From Oceanithermus desulfurans (GTDB taxonomy: Bacteria; Deinococcota; Deinococci; Deinococcales; Marinithermaceae): a DNA stretch of 64,000 nucleotides. Location: NCBI RefSeq assembly GCF_014201675.1, contig NZ_JACHEZ010000002.1, positions 124,001 through 188,000 on the forward strand, in the 5' to 3' direction. The position numbers and the translations under genes were made by a program. Positions 42,095 to 51,911 of the stretch are shown piece after piece (within the stretch, counting starts at the first letter, position 1; each line of letters opens with the position of its first letter). The notes under the pieces were generated by a model. That model ran no database searches. It was not told the DNA's origin and worked only from the letters and a program-made list of their open reading frames with translations.

Positions 42095-43587
42095 GCCTCC
42101 ACCCCCGCCATCCACAATCCGATGCGCTCGCGGTCGGCCGCCTCCGCGTCCACCTCGCCGACGATGCGGCCGCCCTGAATCACGGCCACCCGGTCCGCGA
42201 GGGCGAGGACCTCGTCGAGGTCCTCGGAGACGAGCAGCACCGCCGCACCGCTGCGGCTCTGCTCGATGAGCAGCTCGTGCACGAGCTCGGTCGCCCCCAC
42301 GTCGAGACCGTAGGTGGGGTGGACCGCGACGATCAGGGGCGGCTCCCCGTGGAGCTCGCGTGCCAGGATCAGCTTCTGCAGGTTGCCCCCGGAGAGCAGG
42401 CGCGCCGGCGTGCGGGGGTCGGGCGGGTCGATGCGGTAGCGCGCGACTTGCTCGCGGGCGAAGGCGTAGACGGCGCGGCGGTCGAGCAGCGGCCCGCGTG
42501 CGAAGGGGGGACGGCCGTAGTCGTGCAGGATCAGGTTCTCGGCCAGGTCGAGGCCGCCGGCCACGCCCTGGCGGCGGCGGTCTTCGGGGATGTGGGCGAT
42601 GCGCGCGCGGTGACGGCTCCAGGGCGCCCGCCCGAGGACCCGTACCTCACCGCGCTGGGGCCGGCGCAGCCCCGTGACCACCTCGACGAGTTCGCGCTGG
42701 CCGCTGCCGGCCACGCCCGCCAGACCCAGGATCTCGCCGGCACGCACCCGCAGGCCCACGCCGCGCAGCGCCGGCAGGCCACGGTCGCTCAGGGCGTGCA
42801 CCTCCGCGAGCTCGAGCACCACCTCCCCGGGCCGCGCCGGCGGCTTGCGGCGTTCGAAGCTGACCTGCCGCCCCACCATCATCCGCGCCAGCTCGGCCTT
42901 GTCGGCCTCGGCGCGCGTCATCTGCCCCACCAGCCGCCCCTTGCGCAGCACGCTGATGCGGTCGGCCACCTCGAGCACCTCGTCGAGCTTGTGGCTGATG
43001 AAGATGACGGCCTCGCCCTCGCTGCGCATGCGGCGGATCACCTTGAAGAGTTCGCGCGCCTCCTGGGGCGTGAGCACCGAGGTGGGCTCGTCGAGTACGA
43101 GCAGCCTGGCGCCTTGCAGCAGGGCGCGCACGATCTCCACCCGCTGCTTCTCCCCCTCGGAGAGCTGCCAGACGGGGGCGTGGGGGTCGAAGCGGAAGCC
43201 GTAGTGGCGCGTCAGCTCGGCGATGCGGGCCTCCAGCCCCCGGGTGGGAAAGAGGAAGCCCCGGGGCATCCCCAGGGCCAGGTTCTCGAGCACCGTGTGC
43301 GCCCGCACCAGCAGCGGGTGCTGCGGCACCAGCCCGATCCCCAACCGGATGGCCTCCTGCGGCGAGCGGATCCGCACCGGCCGCCCATGCCAAAAAATCT
43401 CCCCCTCGTCGGGGGGGTAGAGGCCGTAGAGGAGGCTGACCAGGGTCGTCTTCCCGGCCCCGTTCTCGCCGAGCAGGGCGTGCACCTCCCCCGGGCGCAC
43501 CTCCAGGCTGACGCCGTCCACGGCTACCACGCCCGGAAAGCGCTTGGTAACGTGTTTTAGCGTGAGCAACGCGTTCGGCTCCGTCAT
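42091..43587 (-). CDS. Nucleoside ABC transporter ATPase, tandem domains (YufO-like)
   Basis: 498 aa with two nucleotide-binding domains. First: Walker A GENGAGKTT, signature LSEGEKQRVEI, Walker B LLVLDEPTSVLT. Second: degenerate Walker A GVAGSGQREL, signature LSGGNLQKLI, and HPTYGLDVGA in place of a standard Walker B, as is usual in this sugar/nucleoside family. ATG 43587 begins the operon; its promoter is at 43618-43646. Confidence 0.94.
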   Translation of the reverse strand: MTEPNALLTLKHVTKRFPGVVAVDGVSLEVRPGEVHALLGENGAGKTTLVSLLYGLYPPDEGEIFWHGRPVRIRSPQEAIRLGIGLVPQHPLLVRAHTVLENLALGMPRGFLFPTRGLEARIAELTRHYGFRFDPHAPVWQLSEGEKQRVEIVRALLQGARLLVLDEPTSVLTPQEARELFKVIRRMRSEGEAVIFISHKLDEVLEVADRISVLRKGRLVGQMTRAEADKAELARMMVGRQVSFERRKPPARPGEVVLELAEVHALSDRGLPALRGVGLRVRAGEILGLAGVAGSGQRELVEVVTGLRRPQRGEVRVLGRAPWSRHRARIAHIPEDRRRQGVAGGLDLAENLILHDYGRPPFARGPLLDRRAVYAFAREQVARYRIDPPDPRTPARLLSGGNLQKLILARELHGEPPLIVAVHPTYGLDVGATELVHELLIEQSRSGAAVLLVSEDLDEVLALADRVAVIQGGRIVGEVDAEAADRERIGLWMAGVEA

Positions 43588-43617
43588 AGGGGGCCACCGG
43601 CAGCGCCGGATGGCTTA

Positions 43618-43646
43618 ATTATTCCCGCGGCCCCGGAACGCGTCAA
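43618..43646 (-). promoter_or_regulatory. Sigma-70-type promoter of the nucleoside transporter operon
   Basis: On the minus strand TTGACG (43641-43646), 17-nt spacer, AATAAT (43618-43623). It lies about 30 bp before ATG 43587, so this operon has a leader, unlike many neighbours. Confidence 0.7.
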
Positions 43647-43680
43647 CCCGTCGCGGTACCTTGCACCCGCTCCCGATACG

Positions 43681-44796
<1,116 letters not shown>

Positions 44797-44807
44797 CCTT
44801 GCCTCCC

Positions 44808-47459
44808 TTACTCGATCGTGCGGGCCATGACCTCTTCCAGGGTGGTGATCCCCTGCATGGCCTTGTAGATGCCGTCCTCGCGCAGCGTTTTCATGCCCTT
44901 CTGGCGCGCGAGCTCCTTGATCTCGGTGGCCGACTTGCCCTCGACGATGGCGCGGCGGATCTCATCGTCGATGACCATCAGCTCGTGGATGGCGTAGCGG
45001 CCCTTGTAGCCGGTGCCGTTGCAACGCTCGCAGCCGACGCCGCGGTAGAGGGTGACGTCCTTGAACTCCTTCTCGTCGAGGTTGAGGCGCCGCAGCACCG
45101 AGGGGTCGGGTTCGACCTCGACCTTGCAGTGGTCGCAGACCTTGCGCACCAGGCGCTGGGCCAGCACGCCGATCAGCGAAGCCGAGATGTTGAAGAGCTC
45201 GACGCCCATCTCGTCCAGGCGGGTCACCGCGCCGGCGGCGTCGTTGGTGTGCAGGGTGGCGATCACCAGGTGACCGGTGAGCGCCGCCTCGGTGGCGATC
45301 TGCGCGGTTTCCGAGTCGCGGATCTCGCCGACCATGATGATGTCCGGGTCCTGGCGCAGGAAGGCGCGCAGGGCGCGGGCGAAGTCGAGGCCCGCGGCCA
45401 TGTTCACCTGGGTCTGGTTGATGCCGGGGATCTCGTACTCGACCGGGTCCTCGATCGTGGTGGTGTTCTTGTCGGGAGTGGCCACGCGCTTGAGGATCGA
45501 GAAGGTGGTGAACGATTTACCCGAACCGGTGGGGCCGGTGATCAGGAAGATGCCGTAGGGTTTGCTGATCACCTCCTGGAAGCGCTCGAAGACGTCGGGG
45601 GCGAAGCCGAGCCCTTCGATCTCGGGGATCTCGGTGGCCTTGCGCAACAGGCGCATCACCGACTTCTCGCCGTAGACCGTGGGCAGGGTGGAAAGGCGCA
45701 GGTCCAGGTCGATGCTGCGGTCTTTGAAGCGCACGCGTCCGTCCTGGGGCAGGCGGCGCTCGGCGATGTCGAGGTTGCCCATGATCTTGATGCGGCTGGC
45801 GATGGCCGGGGCCGCGCCCTTGGGCAGCCGCATGTATTCGCGCAGTGCGCCGTCGATGCGGATGCGCACGATCACGTCGGTCTCGCGCGGCTCGATATGG
45901 ATGTCCGAGGCGTCCTGCAGGTAGGCCTCGCGGATGATGGTGTTGACCAGCCGCACCACCGCGTTGTCGTCGAGGTCGGTGGCGACCTCTTCCTCCTCGC
46001 GGTGCTTGTGGGCGAACTCCTTGGTGAGCTCGTCGAGGTCGCCGCTCGAGCCGTAGAAGCGCTCGATCAGCTTGACGATCTGCTCCTCGGCGGCCACCGC
46101 GGGGATGATCTCGCGCTTGGTGAAGACGCGCAGGTCGTCGATCGCCCAGATGTTGCGCGGGTCCTTCATCAGCACCACCAGGGCGTCGCCCTCGAGGTGG
46201 TGCGGGAAGACGGTGTAGCGGCGCACCGTGTTCTCGCCCACCAGGTGCAGCACGCTGGGATCGGGCGGGTTCTCGTCAGGGTCGATGTAGTCGTAGCCCA
46301 GCTGGATGGCCAGGCTCTGAGCCAGCATCTCGGGGTTGATCTTGCCCGACTGGACCAGGGTGTCCTCGAGGCGGCCGCCGCCGGCGCGCTGCTTCTTGAG
46401 GGCCTCTTCGACGTCGTCGGCGGAGACGTAGCCGAGCTCGACCAGCACCTCGCCCAGCGGCCGCGCCTTGCCCAGCCGCTCCTGCACCTTCAGCGCCTGC
46501 CGCAGGCTGTCGCGGTCGAGCTTGCCGTCCTGGACGAGCGACTCGCCGAGGCGGCCCGAACCCGGGTAGGCGCGGCTGAAGAGCTTTTCCCACTCCTCGG
46601 GGAGGGTGAGGACGAACTTCACCCGCTTGCCCAGCAGGCCCTCGATGGCCTGCTTGTGGCGCAGATCGGAAACGACGACGCGCACGCTCTTGCGCTCCTG
46701 CTGGACGGGAATCGCGTGGTAGCGCAGCGCGTCGGTGCGCAGGAAGAGGTTGGCGGTGTCGCGGTCGACCTCGACCTTGTCGGTGCTGGGGAGGAACTCG
46801 GCCCCTTCCTGTTCGGCCAGGGCCCGGTAGAGGTCGACCTCCTGGATCAGCCCCTTGCCGACGAGGATGCGGCCCAGCAGCTCGCCGGTCTGCTCCTGCT
46901 CGACCAGGGCCTGCTCGAGCGCCTCCCGCTGGATCAGCCCCTTCTGCAGCAGCAGCTCGCCCAGGCGCATCTCGTGGTCCTGGATCGGTGAGGGGGGCGG
47001 CGGGGTCTCGAGGCCCAGCTCGGGGTAGTTGACCGCCAGGGCGTACTCGAACGAGGGCCGGAGCACCTGGTAGGGCTCAACGAGCATCTCGGTGAGGTCC
47101 TCCACCTCGTCCACGCGCAGGGTGTCCAGGGGGTTGGTGAAGGCGACGCGCAGGGTGTCGCCCTCGAGGGCGAAGGGGATGGCCTCGAGCTCACGCGCCT
47201 TCTCCGCGGGCAGCTTGGCCCGCACCTCGGGCGGGATCTCGACCTCGTGCAGGTTGACCAGAGGAATCCCGAAGGCCTCTTCGATCACCTGGGCCATGCG
47301 CTGCTCCGAGAGCAGCCCCATGTCCACGATCACCTCGGCGAGCGAACCGCCGATCTCGCGGTGCCGTTCCAGGGCGCGCTGCAAATCCTCGTCCTTCAAG
47401 TGGCCGAGTTCAATAAGTGCGGCCCCGAGCCGCTTATCGCCAATCGTCAATACGCTCAT
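44808..47459 (-). CDS. pilF: Type IV pilus assembly ATPase PilF (PilB/GspE family) with three MshEN domains
   Basis: 883 aa. Three GSPII/MshEN N-terminal domains (starting KRLGAALIELG near residue 9, MRLGELLLQKG near 160, GRLGESLVQDG near 305) precede the ATPase core: Walker A TGPTGSGKS, Walker B DIIMVGEIRD, and a tetra-Cys zinc site (CDHC...CERC). This matches Thermus PilF, which is about 890 residues, is required for piliation and transformation, and binds c-di-GMP through an MshEN domain (established). The third domain best keeps both half-motifs (RLG and PLGEVLVELG). Leadered promoter with TATACT at 47507-47512 and GGAGG before ATG 47459. Confidence 0.95.
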   Translation of the reverse strand: MSVLTIGDKRLGAALIELGHLKDEDLQRALERHREIGGSLAEVIVDMGLLSEQRMAQVIEEAFGIPLVNLHEVEIPPEVRAKLPAEKARELEAIPFALEGDTLRVAFTNPLDTLRVDEVEDLTEMLVEPYQVLRPSFEYALAVNYPELGLETPPPPSPIQDHEMRLGELLLQKGLIQREALEQALVEQEQTGELLGRILVGKGLIQEVDLYRALAEQEGAEFLPSTDKVEVDRDTANLFLRTDALRYHAIPVQQERKSVRVVVSDLRHKQAIEGLLGKRVKFVLTLPEEWEKLFSRAYPGSGRLGESLVQDGKLDRDSLRQALKVQERLGKARPLGEVLVELGYVSADDVEEALKKQRAGGGRLEDTLVQSGKINPEMLAQSLAIQLGYDYIDPDENPPDPSVLHLVGENTVRRYTVFPHHLEGDALVVLMKDPRNIWAIDDLRVFTKREIIPAVAAEEQIVKLIERFYGSSGDLDELTKEFAHKHREEEEVATDLDDNAVVRLVNTIIREAYLQDASDIHIEPRETDVIVRIRIDGALREYMRLPKGAAPAIASRIKIMGNLDIAERRLPQDGRVRFKDRSIDLDLRLSTLPTVYGEKSVMRLLRKATEIPEIEGLGFAPDVFERFQEVISKPYGIFLITGPTGSGKSFTTFSILKRVATPDKNTTTIEDPVEYEIPGINQTQVNMAAGLDFARALRAFLRQDPDIIMVGEIRDSETAQIATEAALTGHLVIATLHTNDAAGAVTRLDEMGVELFNISASLIGVLAQRLVRKVCDHCKVEVEPDPSVLRRLNLDEKEFKDVTLYRGVGCERCNGTGYKGRYAIHELMVIDDEIRRAIVEGKSATEIKELARQKGMKTLREDGIYKAMQGITTLEEVMARTIE

Positions 47460-47539
47460 CGGTTTCCTCCAGCCGAATCCGGGCTACAGGCCTTTGCCTT
47501 GGCTCAAGTATAGTCGCCCGCTCCTGCTGCGTTCGTTTA

Positions 47540-48073
47540 TTATTCACCGGATTCCGAGCGCTGTGCACCCCCGTTTTGGGGGCCTGGAATTCGCTCCAGG
47601 ATGCGGCGTTCGAGCGCCCGCACCCAGCGGGTGTGCACAAGCCCCTTCTTCGGCTCGATCGGCTCGACGAGCACCGAGTAGGCCCCGATCAGGTTGGCCC
47701 CCAGCACGTCGGTGAAGATCTGGTCGCCCGCCACGGCCACCTCGCGCGGCGCAAGGCCCATTCGCCGCACCGCGCGGCGCAGGCTCCAGGGAAAGGGCTT
47801 GCCCGCGAGGCCCCAGCCCTCGAGGCCCAGCGACCGCGCCCAGGCGCGGGTGCGCCCGGGCTTGGCGTTGGAGACGATGAAGACAGGGATCCCCGCCTCC
47901 GCCAGCGACCGGTTCCACTCGGCCAGCTCGCCCTTCGCCGGCGGGGCGACGCCGTAGGGCACCAGGGTGTTGTCCAGGTCCACCACCAAACCGGAGAGCC
48001 CCCGTGCCGCCAGCCACTCGGGGGTCAGCTCGGTCACGCGCCGCACCCGCGCCTTGGGCCACAAAAGCCGCAT
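47540..48073 (-). CDS. HAD-superfamily phosphatase (YqeG-like, subclass IIIA)
   Basis: 177 aa. DLDNTLVPYG is HAD motif I, IVSNAKPGR motif II, and KPFPWSLRRA with AVAGDQIFTDVLGAN motifs III/IV, in YqeG/PGP-like order. Physiological substrate unknown. ATG 48073 lies 7 nt after TAGGCT (minus strand, 48081-48086); this box falls at the 3' end of pgeF, so the gene can be expressed alone as well as by read-through. Confidence 0.9.
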   Translation of the reverse strand: MRLLWPKARVRRVTELTPEWLAARGLSGLVVDLDNTLVPYGVAPPAKGELAEWNRSLAEAGIPVFIVSNAKPGRTRAWARSLGLEGWGLAGKPFPWSLRRAVRRMGLAPREVAVAGDQIFTDVLGANLIGAYSVLVEPIEPKKGLVHTRWVRALERRILERIPGPQNGGAQRSESGE

Positions 48074-48083
48074 CGGCTCCAGC

Positions 48084-48821
48084 CTACCCCGCGCGCGGGG
48101 GGACCTGGATGAGGCCCCACATGCGCCCGCTCTTCGCCCCGTCGCGACGGTAGGAAAAGAGCGCGGGATCGCGGAAGGTGTCCCGGCCCGCGAATTCGAT
48201 GCGCTCGAGCCCGATCCCCAGCTCCAGCGCCTGCTGGCGGATCACGGTGGGCAGGTCGAGCCGCGCCCGCCCCGGCTCGGGGTCGGGGAGGACGGCGTCC
48301 GCGTAGCCCGCCGCCGCGAACCGCTCGGCCAGCTCCGCGCTCACCTGGTAGCTGACCCCGGCGATGCCCGGCCCCACGGCCAGGCGCAGCCGCGCCGGCT
48401 CGGCCCCCAGGCCGGCGAGCCGCCCCATCCCCGCGGCGAGGATGTTGCCCAGCACCCCGCGCCAGCCCGCGTGCAACGCCGCCACCGCGCCGACGGCGGG
48501 GTCTTCCAGCAGAAGCGGGTAGCAGTCGGCCACGCTGACGGCGAGGAGGAGGCCGGGTTCGGCGCTTACGAGCCCGTCGCCCTCCCAGACCCCGGGCCCG
48601 CGCACGGCGTGCACGGTGGTGCCGTGCACCTGGCTGAGCCGCGCCAGCGGCGCGCCGCCGAAGGCGGCCCGCACCCGGCGGCGGTTCTCGGCCACGGCCG
48701 CGGGGTCGTCGCCGGTGGCCGCAGAGAGATTGAGCGCGGTGTAGGGCCCGGTGCTCACGCCCCCGGCGCGGGTGGTGAAGCCGTGGGGCGCGGCGAGGAG
48801 CCGCGAGCGCAGCAAGTTCAC
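48084..48821 (-). CDS. pgeF: Peptidoglycan editing factor PgeF / YfiH-type multicopper-oxidase-like protein
   Basis: 245 aa. Zinc/copper ligands in LSQVHGTTVH, VSVADCYPLLL and ALHAGWRGVLGN; overall length and order match YfiH/PgeF. The family corrects mis-incorporated amino acids in peptidoglycan precursors and some members have purine-nucleoside or phenol activities. GTG 48821 overlaps the mazG stop, so it is translationally coupled. Confidence 0.92.
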   Translation of the reverse strand: MNLLRSRLLAAPHGFTTRAGGVSTGPYTALNLSAATGDDPAAVAENRRRVRAAFGGAPLARLSQVHGTTVHAVRGPGVWEGDGLVSAEPGLLLAVSVADCYPLLLEDPAVGAVAALHAGWRGVLGNILAAGMGRLAGLGAEPARLRLAVGPGIAGVSYQVSAELAERFAAAGYADAVLPDPEPGRARLDLPTVIRQQALELGIGLERIEFAGRDTFRDPALFSYRRDGAKSGRMWGLIQVPPRAG

Positions 48822-49141
48822 GGCCGTTTGGGCGTCCAGCGCTCCGAGTCGCGGGCTTCGTACTTGGCCATCGCCGCCAGGAAGGCTTCCTCCAGGTCGA
48901 TGCCGTGGCTGTTGGCCATGCTGATGAGCACGAAGAGGAGGTCGGCCAGCTCCTCGGCCAGCTCGCCCGTGGCCTCGCCCGGCTTGGGCTTCTTGCCGTG
49001 GGCGTGGGCCAGCACCCGCGCCACCTCGCCGGTCTCCTCGGCGAGGCGCGCGAGCATGAGGAGCGGCGGGAAGTAGCCTTCCTCGAAGCGGCCGATCCAG
49101 GCGTCCACCCGCTTTTGGGCTTCCTTCAGGGTCAGGCTCAC
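48818..49141 (-). CDS. MazG-family nucleotide pyrophosphohydrolase
   Basis: 107 aa. LAEETGEVARVLAH and EELADLLFVLISMAN supply the ExxE and ExxD metal ligands. It is single-domain, about half of E. coli MazG. Different from the MazG-like gene at 11966 in sequence and context. GTG 49141 overlaps the aminopeptidase stop and its own end overlaps pgeF, so the three form one operon. Confidence 0.92.
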   Translation of the reverse strand: MSLTLKEAQKRVDAWIGRFEEGYFPPLLMLARLAEETGEVARVLAHAHGKKPKPGEATGELAEELADLLFVLISMANSHGIDLEEAFLAAMAKYEARDSERWTPKRP

Positions 49142-50196
49142 TTCCGCACCAGCTCCGTAAGCGGCGCCGCGGCGTAGCGGGCCATCAGATCCACGGTGTG
49201 CTCCACGTCGCCCAGGTCGATCATCTCGGAGGGCGAGTGCATGTAGCGGTTGGGCACGCTCACCACCGCGGCGGGCACGCCCTCGCGGGTGACGGCGATC
49301 TCGTCGGCGTCGGTGCCCGACCAGCGGCCGTGGGCCTCGAGCACGTAGGGGATTTGGTGCTCCGCGGCCAGCGCCCGCAACCGCGCCAGCACCCCGGGGT
49401 GGGCGTAGGGGCCCACGGCCAGGCTGGGCCCCTTGCCCAGGGCCACCTCGCCGTGCTGCTTGGGGTCCACCCCCGGCTGCCGGCTGCAGTGGGTCACGTC
49501 CACGACCAGCGCGGTGTCGGGCTCGAGCCGGAAGGCGGCGGTCCGCGCACCCCAGGCCCCGATCTCCTCCTGCACCGTGGCCACGGCCACCACCTCGGCC
49601 TCACCGCCCAGCTCCTGGGCCCGCCGGAGCGCCTCGAGCGCCACGAAGGCGCCGATGCGGTTGTCGATGGCGCGGCTCACCACCCGCCGCCCCATCAGGT
49701 AGCGCAGCGGCTGGTCGATCACGCCCACGCTGCCCACCTCGAGCACCTCCAGGGCCTCCTCCTTGTCCGCCGCCCCGACGTCGATCCAGATGTCCTTCAG
49801 CTTCACCGCCTTGCCGCGCTCGTCGGGCTCGAGCGCGTGGATGGGCTTGCGCCCCACCACGCCCAGCACGTGCCCCTTCCTGCCCAGAAAGCGCACCCGC
49901 TGACCCACCAGCACCTGCGGGTCCCAGCCCCCCAGGGGCTCGACGTAGACGAAGCCCTCGTCGCTGACGTGGGTGACGATCAGGCCGATCTCGTCGATGT
50001 GCCCCGCCAGCATGATGCGCGGACTTCCGCCGGGGCGGATGCGGGCGTAGCTGTTGCCGTGGGCGTCGCGCCAGACCTCGTCGGCGAAGGCCTCGGCCTC
50101 GCGCACCCAGACGCGCGCGGCCTCGTCCTCGAAGCCGCTCGGGCCCACCGCGCCCAGGAGTTCCTCGAAGAAGTTGAGGTTCAGTTCCGGTTTCAT
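49138..50196 (-). CDS. M42-family metal-dependent aminopeptidase
   Basis: 352 aa. M42 ligands: AGHIDEIGL, the bridging Asp in SRAIDNRIGAF, VQEEIGAWGAR, VVDVTHCSR, and the late NRYMHSPSEMI. Such enzymes (DNPEP/glutamyl aminopeptidase/cellulase M-like) form large tetrahedral assemblies and degrade cytosolic peptides. ATG 50196 lies 7 nt after TATACT (minus strand, 50204-50209), so it is probably leaderless. Divergent from mgsA. Confidence 0.93.
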   Translation of the reverse strand: MKPELNLNFFEELLGAVGPSGFEDEAARVWVREAEAFADEVWRDAHGNSYARIRPGGSPRIMLAGHIDEIGLIVTHVSDEGFVYVEPLGGWDPQVLVGQRVRFLGRKGHVLGVVGRKPIHALEPDERGKAVKLKDIWIDVGAADKEEALEVLEVGSVGVIDQPLRYLMGRRVVSRAIDNRIGAFVALEALRRAQELGGEAEVVAVATVQEEIGAWGARTAAFRLEPDTALVVDVTHCSRQPGVDPKQHGEVALGKGPSLAVGPYAHPGVLARLRALAAEHQIPYVLEAHGRWSGTDADEIAVTREGVPAAVVSVPNRYMHSPSEMIDLGDVEHTVDLMARYAAAPLTELVRK

Positions 50197-50227
50197 CGCC
50201 CCCAGTATAGGCAGGTAAGCTGAGCGT
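50197..50227. promoter_or_regulatory. Divergent back-to-back promoters, M42 peptidase / mgsA
   Basis: The 31-bp gap holds TATACT on the minus strand (50204-50209) and TAAGCT on the plus strand (50216-50221), only 6 bp apart, each 6-7 nt from its ATG. The -35 contacts of each must lie in the other's -10 or coding region. Confidence 0.65.
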
Positions 50228-50605
<378 letters not shown>

Positions 50606-50618
50606 CGGGAGGTAGGAA

Positions 50619-51136
50619 ATGAACGCCCGCAGCTGGTTCAGAAGGTATGTAGACCACTCCCCCCTGCGCCAACGTGCGGCTCGTACTTGAATTCTTTGTT
50701 GTCTTTGCGCGCTTCGAATACGCCTTAAAGGCAAACGGATATTTCAGTAAAAGTCGCACTCCCGATTGGTGTGCATACGCCAATAAACAAGAGAACGTCA
50801 CAGAATTCAAACAACATGTAGCCGAGAACCGCAGGCTGGCCTCTGCACTGAATCGCGTGCTAGATAACCCTCCACGCATCCAGCGTGTCGTAGATGGAAA
50901 TTTGACGTGGGAAAGGCGACCCAATGTACCCTGCGGCGACCACGACCTCGGAAGGGCGGTGGCCGCACTACGCACTAAAAGACATGCGAAACAACCTGTT
51001 CCATGGTTCTAAAGAGGTGCTTTTTCCCGGCCACCAAGGTCAACGCGATATACGCCTGCTCAGGTATGGCCTTATCGTTCTTTACATACTTGTGGATCTC
51101 GATCCGAAGGTAAAAAGTGCCTTTCTCAATGGTTAA
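50619..51136 (+). pseudogene. Frameshifted HEPN-like hypothetical gene
   Basis: The start ATG 50619 has GGGAGG 6 nt upstream and reads MNARSWFRRYVDHSPLRQ before a stop at 50688. The frame beginning at 50674 continues it (LVLEFFVVFARFEYALKANGYF ... ENRRLASALNRVLDN), and after about 50930 a third frame gives the ending (YALKDMRNNLFHGSKEV ... RLLRYGLIVLYILVDLDP). The RNNLFHG segment resembles HEPN-type RNxxxH motifs of RNase-like proteins. Two +1 shifts break it. Base composition is less GC-rich than the neighbours, suggesting transfer. The stop shares TTAA (51133-51136) with vapC. Confidence 0.68.
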
Positions 51137-51540
51137 CCCGGAACGATAACGTCCTTGCCCGCCCGGGCCAGCTTGCGGTCGAAGCTCAGCGCCTGCAGGC
51201 CGTGCTCGCGGGCCCAGGCGAGCAAGAAGACGTCGGGAAAGTCCAGCCCCGAATCAGGGTACTCGGTGAGGGCCCGCAAGAGCACCGGCTCGTCGATGGG
51301 TGCAAAGACGCGCGCATCCAGGAGCGTCAGCAGCTCCCCGGCCGCCGTTTCGGGCGTTAGCCCGTAGAGGTCGCTCTCGAGCACGTAAACGACTTCGGCC
51401 GCGTGAACCGGGTGAACCTCAACCCGCGTCCCGTCCTCTTCGGCCTTCTCAAGAAAACGTCGCGCCGCTTCGTACATGGGCGGGGGCGTGCGGGTAATCA
51501 GCCTGAGGAGTACGTTGGCGTCGGCGATCAGCGTGTCCAC
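51133..51540 (-). CDS. vapC: PIN-domain toxin (VapC family)
   Basis: 135 aa. PIN-domain acidic residues: IADANVLLR at the N-terminus, HAAEVVYVLE, and LDFPDVFLLAWA; these bind metal for RNase activity. GTG 51540 lies inside the antitoxin gene (13-bp overlap), giving coupled expression. Adjacent to the HEPN-like pseudogene, another possible toxin remnant. Confidence 0.9.
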   Translation of the reverse strand: MDTLIADANVLLRLITRTPPPMYEAARRFLEKAEEDGTRVEVHPVHAAEVVYVLESDLYGLTPETAAGELLTLLDARVFAPIDEPVLLRALTEYPDSGLDFPDVFLLAWAREHGLQALSFDRKLARAGKDVIVPG

Positions 51541-51785
51541 CGCTTACGCGCCTCCTCGCGTTCCGCATCAAGCAGCTCTTCAGCTTTATCAAAATGTTTG
51601 CGTGGCGGATGTCCGGGGAGCCGCCCCAGTACCTCCTCAAGGCGGTGCTTCTTACGCGGAATGATGCGAATCGTCCCATCCTCGATCTCCACCCAGAGTT
51701 CGTCCCCGGGTTCAAGCGCCAAGGCCTCACGTACGGCCTTGGGAAGCACGACCTGCCCCTTGCTGGATAGGCGGGTGATGGGCAT
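51528..51785 (-). CDS. vapB: AbrB/SpoVT-type antitoxin (VapB family)
   Basis: 85 aa. Swapped-hairpin DNA-binding domain at the N-terminus (ITRLSSKGQVVLPKAVREALALEPGD) and an acidic/basic C-terminal helix (FDKAEELLDAEREEARKRW) to wrap the toxin. ATG 51785 lies 6 nt after TAAGAT, which is part of a 19-bp palindrome (51792-51810), so it should be autorepressed. Confidence 0.92.
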   Translation of the reverse strand: MPITRLSSKGQVVLPKAVREALALEPGDELWVEIEDGTIRIIPRKKHRLEEVLGRLPGHPPRKHFDKAEELLDAEREEARKRWTR

Positions 51786-51791
51786 AAGGAT

Positions 51792-51810
51792 ATCTTACCA
51801 TACGTAAGAT
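51792..51810. promoter_or_regulatory. VapB operator overlapping the -10 box
   Basis: ATCTTAC (51792-51798) and GTAAGAT (51804-51810), perfect 7-bp arms with a 5-bp spacer. On the minus strand the TAAGAT nearest the gene is the -10 box, 6 nt before ATG 51785. Confidence 0.75.
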
Positions 51811-51911
51811 AGCTTCGTATCCGACCATGTGCTCTCCTTCCCGAGCCTTTCGCACCTTTGAAACCCTAACCGGGCGGTAGACTGAAAAGGGGCGACGCCC
51901 CCTGAACGACG

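Noticed and set aside
44799-46991. 730-codon plus-strand frame opposite pilF
   Set aside because: Shadow frame; the minus strand has complete Walker, Asp and His boxes and a tetra-Cys site.
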